From Nonomuraea typhae (GTDB taxonomy: Bacteria; Actinomycetota; Actinomycetes; Streptosporangiales; Streptosporangiaceae): DNA of 64,000 nucleotides. Below are positions 58,276-64,000 of this stretch, piece by piece. The notes beneath the pieces are model-generated. The model had not been told where the DNA came from. It worked only from the letters and a program-made list of their open reading frames with translations, and did not search any database. Every line of letters starts with the position of its first letter. Positions within the stretch are counted from its first letter, which is position 1. Location: positions 620,001 through 684,000 of the forward strand of contig NZ_VRLV01000005.1 of assembly GCF_009760925.1 (NCBI RefSeq). The letters are read 5' to 3'. Made by a program: the position numbers and the translations under genes.

Positions 58276-60060
58276 TCAGTTCACCGCCGTGATCCGTCCC
58301 AGGGCCGGCGGGGTCGTGGGCTGGTTGGCGGTCAAGTATGCGACGAAGGCGTCGATGTCCAGCGGCCCGCTCCACACGTCCGTGCCGTCCTTGAAGGCGG
58401 CGAAGGCGTCGCCGCCGCCGACCAGGAAGTTGTTGGCCGCGACCCTGATCTGCTGGGTGTCCGACACCGCCACGCCGTCGATCTTCATGTCGCTCACCTT
58501 GGAGCCCCACGCCGCCCCGCGGCTGTAGGTGTAGGTGAAGTTGGCCGACGGCTGCAGGATCTTCTGGAACGGCTGGCCGTTGGGCCCGCCGACGAACTGC
58601 TGCTCCAGGACCGTCTTCAGCTGGGCCCCGGTCAGCGTCACGACCTGCATCAGGTTGTTGAACGGCTGGACCGTGAACGCTTCGCCGTACGTCACGACGC
58701 CGTCACCCTCGCCGGCCGGGGAGCCCGCGAAGGTCAGGGGGGCGCGGATGCCGCCGGGGTTCATGAGGGCGATCTGGGCGTTTCCGCCGGTCTTGGTGGC
58801 GGCCAGCTGGCCGTCGGCGATGAGGTTGCCGAGCGGGGTTTCGCCGGTGGGCGTGCTCGCGTTGCTGATGTCGGCGGTGATGCGGCCGATCGGCTTGTTG
58901 GCGACCGGGGCGACGCGGTCCTTCCAGGTCTGGACGAACTGGGAGATCTCCGGGTCGGCGGCGATCGTCCGGGTGACGACGTGGTTGTCGGCCTGGACGG
59001 AGCTGCGGACGATGTCGCGGCTGGCCCTGTCCACCTGGAAGTCGACCTGCGTGATCACGCGGCCGAACGAGCCGCCCTGGGTGTACAGGCGGTCCCTGCC
59101 GGCGGGGTCCTTGACCACGCACTTGTACGCCTGGTGGGAGTGGCCGCTGAGGATCATGTCGACTGCGGGGTCCACCTGGGTGGCGATGCGGTTGCCGGCG
59201 CCGGGGATGGCGCTGCAGGCGTCGGGCGACTGCCCGGTGTTGACCTGGTCGCCTTCGTGGACGAGCACGACCTGTGCCTTGACGCCGAGGATCGTCAGCA
59301 GGCGGGAGGCGAGGTTGGCGGCCTTGACCTCGTCCTCGAACTTGAGGTCCTTGATGCCTTCCGCGGTGACGATGCCGGGGGTGGTCTGGGTGACGAGGCC
59401 GATGAAGCCGATCGGGACCGCGTTCTTCCACTTGATGCTGATGGGCGGCAACGCGGGCACGCCCCATCCGCTCAGGAGTTTGCGCGCCTCGGGGGTGGAG
59501 GTGAGGCCGTCGAGTGCGGTGGACCGCTCGTTCCTGTTCTTGAACAGGACGTTCGCGCCGACGTAGTCGAACTGGGCGCCCTTCCACCGGCCGGCCGGGG
59601 AGCAGCCGTCCACCGGGTGGCAGCCGCCGTACATGATGCGGCGCAGCTCCGCGTACCCCTCGTCGAACTCGTGGTTGCCGACGGCCGAGACCTTCACCCC
59701 GATCTTGCCGAGGAACTCGACGGAGGGTTCGTCGTGGTAGGCGGCGGAGATCAGCGGTGTGGCGCCGATGAGGTCGCCCTGGGCGACGCCGATGGTGTTG
59801 TCGTCGGCGAGGCGCTTCATGTGCGCGGCCACGTAGGCGGCGCCGCCCGCCTCGACGGTCTGCCCGTTCTCGTCGACCATGCGGCCGGAGGAGCCGGTGG
59901 GCGGCTCGAGGTGGCCGTGGAAGTCGTTGAGGGAGAGCAGTCGGATGGGGACCTGCCTGGCGGCGGCTTTACCGGCGTCCGCGGGGGTGGTGGCCAGGGC
60001 GAATCCGCCCACGGCCACGGCTCCGGCCAACGCGAGCCGGAGGAGGGATCGAGACGTCAT
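58276..60060 (-). CDS. Secreted 5'-nucleotidase/2',3'-cyclic phosphodiesterase (UshA family)
   Basis: The 594-residue protein has a signal peptide (to about residue 29, ADA-G), a calcineurin-type metallophosphatase domain (RLLSLNDFHGHLEP, GDLIGATPL, AVGNHEFDEG, VLVHEGD, LSGHSHQAY) and a C-terminal 5'-nucleotidase domain (GNLIADGQLAA, MNPGGIRAPL, GEAFTVQPFNN, NNFLVGGGDAF). It removes phosphate from extracellular nucleotides, so it can feed phosphate and nucleoside uptake. A low-affinity phosphate transporter lies 1 kb away. Confidence 0.95.
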   Translation of the reverse strand: MTSRSLLRLALAGAVAVGGFALATTPADAGKAAARQVPIRLLSLNDFHGHLEPPTGSSGRMVDENGQTVEAGGAAYVAAHMKRLADDNTIGVAQGDLIGATPLISAAYHDEPSVEFLGKIGVKVSAVGNHEFDEGYAELRRIMYGGCHPVDGCSPAGRWKGAQFDYVGANVLFKNRNERSTALDGLTSTPEARKLLSGWGVPALPPISIKWKNAVPIGFIGLVTQTTPGIVTAEGIKDLKFEDEVKAANLASRLLTILGVKAQVVLVHEGDQVNTGQSPDACSAIPGAGNRIATQVDPAVDMILSGHSHQAYKCVVKDPAGRDRLYTQGGSFGRVITQVDFQVDRASRDIVRSSVQADNHVVTRTIAADPEISQFVQTWKDRVAPVANKPIGRITADISNASTPTGETPLGNLIADGQLAATKTGGNAQIALMNPGGIRAPLTFAGSPAGEGDGVVTYGEAFTVQPFNNLMQVVTLTGAQLKTVLEQQFVGGPNGQPFQKILQPSANFTYTYSRGAAWGSKVSDMKIDGVAVSDTQQIRVAANNFLVGGGDAFAAFKDGTDVWSGPLDIDAFVAYLTANQPTTPPALGRITAVN

Positions 60061-60155
60061 GGCCTAAGACGTTACGGCGGCAAGCCATGCAGCCAATGTC
60101 GCAAAGGTAACGATTCATGGGCGGGCCCCCTGGCGTTGTTTGCCATACGGACGCC

Positions 60156-60168
60156 TAGAGTTCGAGCC
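60156..60168 (+). promoter_or_regulatory. Putative leaderless -10 of mshD
   Basis: TAGAGT (60156-60161) is 7 nt before ATG 60169, with no Shine-Dalgarno. Confidence 0.5.
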
Positions 60169-61140
60169 ATGAGCGTGCACGTGAAAGTCGGGGAACGACT
60201 GGATGACCAGGAAATCGCCGAGGTCCTCGGTGTCGTGGAAGCGGCCACCGAGGCGGACGGGGTCCGCCCGCTGAACGAGCACGTCATGCTGCATCTGCGC
60301 TACGGCGGCGACGCCCGCGCCCGCTCACTGCTCCTGTACGACGGCGTCACGCTGGCCGGCTACGCGCACGTCGACCCGACCGACGAGGTGGAGGGCCCGA
60401 GCGGGGAGCTCGTCATCCACCCGTCCTTCCGCGGACAGGGGTACGGCAAGCGCCTGCTCGGCGAGGTCCTCGAGCTGTCCGGCGGCCGCCTGCGCCTGTG
60501 GGCGCACGGGGATCATCCCGGGGCGGGCGCTCTGGCGGCTTCGCTGGGGTTCGAGAGGGTTCGCTCCCTGTGGCAGATGCGCCGGTCGCTGTTCGCGCCC
60601 CTGCCGGCCTTTGAGCTGCCTCCAGGCGTACGGCTGCGCACCTTCGTCCCCGGTCAGGACGAGGAGGCGTGGCTCAAGGTGAACGCGGCGGCCTTCGCCC
60701 ACCACCCCGAGCAGGGAGCGTGGACCATCGCCGACGTGCGGCGGCGCGAGGCGGAGTCGTGGTTCGACCCGGAGGGCTTCTTCCTGGCCTTCCGCGACGA
60801 CCGGCTCGTCGGCTTCCACTGGACGAAGGTCCACGGCTCGGACGAGCACGGCCACGAGCCGCTCGGCGAGGTGTACGTGGTCGGGATCGACCCGTCGCAG
60901 CAGGGCACCGGCCTGGGCAAGGCGCTGACCCTCGCCGGTCTGCGCCACCTGCGTTCGCGTGGCCTCGCCCAGGTGATGCTGTACGTGGACGAGGCCAACG
61001 CGGCCGCGATCAGGCTGTACTCGGGTCTCGGGTTCAGCAGGTGGGACGTCGACGTGATGTACGCCGCCGCCGCTACTCCACCAGCCAGTGGAGCAGGTAG
61101 TACGACAGCGCGGCGACCAGTGCCGCCGCCGGAATCGTGA
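60169..61140 (+). CDS. mshD: Mycothiol synthase MshD
   Basis: MshD acetylates Cys-GlcN-Ins, the last step of mycothiol synthesis. The 323-residue protein has two GNAT domains: the N-terminal one with ELVIHPSFRGQGYGKRLL and the C-terminal one with EVYVVGIDPSQQGTGLGKALTLAGL and MLYVDEANAAAIRLYSGLGF. MshD proteins usually end soon after the VMY motif; here a low-complexity tail of about 22 residues follows and is encoded antisense to the phosphate transporter's C-terminus (68-bp overlap). The gene confirms an actinobacterial host. Confidence 0.92.
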   Translation: MSVHVKVGERLDDQEIAEVLGVVEAATEADGVRPLNEHVMLHLRYGGDARARSLLLYDGVTLAGYAHVDPTDEVEGPSGELVIHPSFRGQGYGKRLLGEVLELSGGRLRLWAHGDHPGAGALAASLGFERVRSLWQMRRSLFAPLPAFELPPGVRLRTFVPGQDEEAWLKVNAAAFAHHPEQGAWTIADVRRREAESWFDPEGFFLAFRDDRLVGFHWTKVHGSDEHGHEPLGEVYVVGIDPSQQGTGLGKALTLAGLRHLRSRGLAQVMLYVDEANAAAIRLYSGLGFSRWDVDVMYAAAATPPASGAGSTTARRPVPPPES

Positions 61141-62077
61141 GGACCCAGGCCGTCACGATGTTGCCGGCCACCCCCCAGCGCACCGCCGACAGGCGCTTGG
61201 TCGCGCCGACGCCCATGATGGCCGAGGTGATGGTGTGGGTGGTGGAGATGGGTGCGCCGAAGCCGATGGCCGCGCCGTACAGCACGGTTGCCGCGGCGGA
61301 TTCCGCCGCGAAGCCCTGTGGCGGGTCGAGCGCGATGATGCGGCGGCCGAGCGTGCGCATGATGCGCCAGCCGCCCGCGTAGGTGCCGAGCGAGATCGCC
61401 CCGGCGGCGGCCAGGATGACCCACTGCGGGATCGGGTCCGACGGCGCGGCGTAACCGCCGACCGTGAGGGCCAGGAAGATCACACCCATGGTCTTCTGCG
61501 CGTCCTGCAGGCCGTGCCCGAGTGCCATGGCGGCGGCGGAGACGGTCTGCGCGTACCGGAAGCCGCGGTTGGCCTTGCCCGGTTGCGCGTTGCGGAAGAT
61601 CCAATAGATTGCGATCATGATCGCGGCGGCGAGCGTGAAGCCGACCATCGGCGAGAGGATCATCGGGATGACGACCTTCTCGACGACGCCGTCCCAGTGG
61701 ACGAGGCTGGCCGAGGCCAGCGCCGAGCCGATGAGACCGCCGATGAGCGCGTGGCTGGAGGAGGAGGGGAGGCCGAAGTACCAGGTGACCAGGTTCCAGG
61801 TGATCGCGCCGATGAGGCCGGCGCAGACGACCACCAGGCCGTGCGTGCCCTGCGGGGCGTCGATGATGCCTTTTCCGACGGTCTGCGCGACCTGGGTGCC
61901 CAGATGGGCGCCGATGAAGTTCATCGCCGCCGCCATGAACAGGGCCGCTCGGGGAGTGAGGGCTCTGGTGGAGACCGAGGTCGCGATGGCGTTCGCCGCG
62001 TCGTGGAAGCCGTTGGTGTAGTCGAAGATCAACGCAACGACGACCACGCCGATGACGAGGGCGAGCGTGAGGTCCAC
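61073..62077 (-). CDS. pit: PiT-family low-affinity inorganic phosphate transporter
   Basis: The 334-residue protein has about ten membrane helices and the two PiT signature repeats: FDYTNGFHDAANAIATSVSTRAL near the N-terminus and GFGAPISTTHTITSAIMGVG near the C-terminus, plus GLPSSSSHALIGGLIGS. It imports phosphate (as metal phosphate) with protons. GTG 62077 follows the PhoU-like gene's TAA without any gap, so the pair is one operon, the usual actinomycete order. Confidence 0.95.
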   Translation of the reverse strand: MDLTLALVIGVVVVALIFDYTNGFHDAANAIATSVSTRALTPRAALFMAAAMNFIGAHLGTQVAQTVGKGIIDAPQGTHGLVVVCAGLIGAITWNLVTWYFGLPSSSSHALIGGLIGSALASASLVHWDGVVEKVVIPMILSPMVGFTLAAAIMIAIYWIFRNAQPGKANRGFRYAQTVSAAAMALGHGLQDAQKTMGVIFLALTVGGYAAPSDPIPQWVILAAAGAISLGTYAGGWRIMRTLGRRIIALDPPQGFAAESAAATVLYGAAIGFGAPISTTHTITSAIMGVGATKRLSAVRWGVAGNIVTAWVLTIPAAALVAALSYYLLHWLVE

Positions 62078-62695
62078 TTAGCTTTCCTTGACGGCGATCG
62101 ACTCGATCGTGTTGGCCACGTGCTCGAAGGCGTCCGCGGCTTCCTCGAGCCGGTCGATGACCTCCTTCATCTTCATGACCGTCAGCGCGTCGTACTCACC
62201 GCTGAACAACTTGGCCAGCAGCCGCCGGTACACCTGGTCGCCCTGGTTCTCGAGGCGGTTGACCTCGATCCAGTACTCGTTCAGGTTCTTCATCGAGCGC
62301 AGCTTCGGCATCGCCTCCGCGGTCAGCTCGGCCGCCCGCTCCAGGACCTCGACCTGTCGGATGACGTCCTTGGGCAGGTGGTCGATCTGGTACAGGACGA
62401 TGAGGTCGGAGGCTTCCTCCATGAAGTCCATCACGTCGTCGAGGTTGGAGGCGAGGCGGTAGATGTCCTCACGGTCGAACGGGGTGATGAAGCTCTCATT
62501 GAGCCGGTTCATGATCGCATGAGTGCGCTCGTCACCGGCGTGTTCGCAGGCGCGCATCTTCTCGGCCAGGGCTTCCCTGTCCGAGCCGTCGCTGATGATC
62601 TCCACCAGCAGCCGGGATGCCGTGACCAGGTTGTTCGCGGAGTCGGCGAACAGGTCGTAGTAGCTGTCCTCACGAGGCGTGAGACGCAGGCGCAC
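62078..62695 (-). CDS. DUF47/PhoU-like accessory protein of the Pit transporter
   Basis: The 205-residue helical protein has RLRLTPREDSYYDLFADSANNLV and the E/D-rich helix pairs of DUF47 (FDREDIYRLASNLDDVMDFMEEASDLIVLY; VIDRLEEAADAFEHVANTIESIAVKES). It probably modulates the adjacent PiT transporter. GTG 62695 is chosen because a TGGAG Shine-Dalgarno lies 6 nt upstream and homology starts at VRLRL; an ATG at 62752 would add an unrelated extension. Its 198-bp upstream region shows no other gene. Confidence 0.92.
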   Translation of the reverse strand: MRLRLTPREDSYYDLFADSANNLVTASRLLVEIISDGSDREALAEKMRACEHAGDERTHAIMNRLNESFITPFDREDIYRLASNLDDVMDFMEEASDLIVLYQIDHLPKDVIRQVEVLERAAELTAEAMPKLRSMKNLNEYWIEVNRLENQGDQVYRRLLAKLFSGEYDALTVMKMKEVIDRLEEAADAFEHVANTIESIAVKES

Positions 62696-62893
62696 GTCGT
62701 TCTCCAGATGTGCGGGGATGGTCCGTGGAAGAGGGTACGGGTTACCAGGCAAAATGCGAACTTCATGTCCCCTTCATCATGTGGCTACCCTCCGTCCCTT
62801 GATCGACACCAACGCATCCGATACCTTGATCGCCATTTTGCCGACGCCCGCTTTGCTGGTTTTTACGAGGTTTATGGCTCATCCTGGTGACAT

Positions 62894-64000
62894 ATGCGGG
62901 CAGCCGCCGGAGTGTTGGGAGATCGCGCCTTCCGTCTGCTTTGGTGCAGCCTCACCGCATCTGTGGCGGCTGACTACATCTTTCCCATAGCGGTGGTGAT
63001 CTCACTCGTCAGGGGTGGGTACGGCGCAGCCGCCATCGGGCTTGTGCTGGCCGGACGCCTCATCGCCCTCGTGGGATTCGCCCTCTTCGGCGGCGTATGG
63101 GCAGACCGGCTCCCCAGACGCCTCGTCATGGCCTGCTCCCAGCTCGGCCTCGTCGCCATCACCCTCGTCGTCGCCATCTGGCCGCTCGCCCCCTTCCTGG
63201 GCGCCGCCGTCTTCCTGGGCGGCCTCTGCGAGGCGTTCTTCCGACCCGCACTCCAGGGAGTGCTGTCCACGGTGCTGCCCGAACGGCACCGCCGTACCGG
63301 AATCGCGATGACCAGCGTTTCGTTACGCGCAGGATCGCTCCTGGGGGCGTTCGCCGGTTCCGCCATCGTCGTCGCATTCGGCCCCTGGGCGGCCTTCCTC
63401 GCCGCCGCGCTCGGCTTCGGCATCAGCGCCGGGCTCATCTGGCTCATGCGCGAGCCGATGCTGCCCACCGTCCCCCGCCGCCCCCTGATGGCCGAAATCC
63501 GGCAAGGCGTGCGCGAGGTGCTCTCCCGGCCGTGGATGGCCGCGGTCATCGCCGTCCTCGCCCTCCACCAGACGCTCATCGTCGCCCCGGCCCAGGTACT
63601 GCTGCCCGCCACCGCGCTCAAGCTCCAGTGGAACTTCCTGCCCCTGCACGAAGGCGACGCCATCTACGGGCTCTCGCTCGCCGCCCTGTCCCTGGGCGGC
63701 CTGATCGGCGCCGGCCTCGCCATGCTCCGCCCAGGCCCCCGCCCCGGTCTCACGGCCATGCTGGGGCTTCTGCCGTACGGACTGGTGCCTTTGTCCCTCA
63801 TGACCTCCACGACGCCGTGGCCCGTGTTCACGTGCTTCCTGCTGGCCGGGATCGGGCTGGAGGTGGCCGCCATCGAATGGGTCATCGGCATGCTGCGCGA
63901 GGTCCCACCCGGGAGGCAGTCCCGCGTGGCCTCACTGGAATGGGTGGCCGTGCTCGGGCTGACACCGTTCGGCCTGGTCACCACCGGTGTACTCGTCGAC
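62894..64000 (+). CDS. MFS transporter (3' end beyond window)
   Basis: The frame from ATG 62894 stays open to the window edge (369 codons). It has repeated membrane helices, the MFS loop 2-3 motif GVWADRLPRRLVM, and in its second half GLSLAALSLGGLIGAGLAM. It resembles EntS-like/macrolide-efflux exporters. No strong Shine-Dalgarno is seen before the ATG. The substrate cannot be inferred. Confidence 0.88.
   Translation, partial: MRAAAGVLGDRAFRLLWCSLTASVAADYIFPIAVVISLVRGGYGAAAIGLVLAGRLIALVGFALFGGVWADRLPRRLVMACSQLGLVAITLVVAIWPLAPFLGAAVFLGGLCEAFFRPALQGVLSTVLPERHRRTGIAMTSVSLRAGSLLGAFAGSAIVVAFGPWAAFLAAALGFGISAGLIWLMREPMLPTVPRRPLMAEIRQGVREVLSRPWMAAVIAVLALHQTLIVAPAQVLLPATALKLQWNFLPLHEGDAIYGLSLAALSLGGLIGAGLAMLRPGPRPGLTAMLGLLPYGLVPLSLMTSTTPWPVFTCFLLAGIGLEVAAIEWVIGMLREVPPGRQSRVASLEWVAVLGLTPFGLVTTGVLVD

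Noticed and set aside
58219..60168. Long plus-strand frame running from 58219 into mshD
   Set aside because: The part before 60169 is antisense to the 5'-nucleotidase; homology to MshD and the -10 spacing both start at 60169.

Overview
The window is about 70% G+C, densely packed and entirely bacterial. It has many 4-bp stop/start overlaps (ATGA, GTGA), frequent GTG starts, a mycothiol synthase gene (mshD), a paralogous PRPP synthetase and an abundance of secreted hydrolases. Together these point to a filamentous actinomycete; a Streptosporangiaceae/Nonomuraea-like genome is my inference, not proven. No rRNA, tRNA, CRISPR array, transposase or phage gene was seen. At least sixteen genes carry a TAnnnT-like -10 hexamer 6-8 nt before the start codon, the signature of leaderless transcripts.

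Layout. 1-1334: tail of a peptide ABC transporter (two ATPases). 1.4-9 kb: NmrA-type reductase with divergent AraC regulator, HAD protein, PspC protein, lipB, amino-acid permease with a palindromic operator, PfpI-type amidotransferase, DUF2809 protein, ABC-F ATPase. 9.0-14.7 kb: complete five-gene oligopeptide ABC importer whose binding protein ends in a membrane helix. 14.8-19.8 kb: redox/regulator island (NmrA reductase, FAD monooxygenase/TetR pair, azoreductase-SMR exporter-mycothiol-isomerase-fold operon opposite a TetR gene with a double palindrome). 19.8-24.1 kb: a 1119-residue NACHT-like STAND NTPase downstream of a divergent PRPP synthetase paralogue. 24.1-30 kb: AI-2E family permease, SnoaL-like, GNAT, HAD, membrane alpha/beta hydrolase, and a NarL-type two-component pair followed by an AraC-gene remnant.

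30.2-35.2 kb: two secreted serine proteases (S1 with chitin-binding-type module; S8 of 1112 aa), the second preceded by a highly structured leader RNA that looks like a translational switch. 35.2-40.8 kb: NTF2-like protein, Lrp regulator and, divergently, a fused indolepyruvate:ferredoxin oxidoreductase with an acyl-CoA dehydrogenase. 40.9-44.6 kb: catalase-fold protein, alpha+beta barrel protein, DyP peroxidase and two small membrane proteins, apparently one operon behind a palindromic operator. 44.6-46.6 kb: GNAT, ornithine-cyclodeaminase-family enzyme, DinB protein. 46.7-53.3 kb: a GntR-controlled catabolic cluster (TRAP-type permease, small membrane protein, 2-hydroxyacid dehydrogenase, hydroxypyruvate-isomerase-like protein, Asp/Glu-racemase-fold protein, DUF1537 four-carbon-acid-sugar kinase, signal-less solute-binding-like protein). 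53.4-64 kb: HTH regulator, secreted GH87-like alpha-glucanase, secreted 5'-nucleotidase, mshD, low-affinity phosphate transporter with its PhoU-like partner, and the start of an MFS transporter.

The most noteworthy items are the structured leader RNA at 31683-31861, the PRPP synthetase-STAND NTPase pair, the catalase-like/DyP operon, and the catabolic cluster with its atypical racemase and binding proteins.
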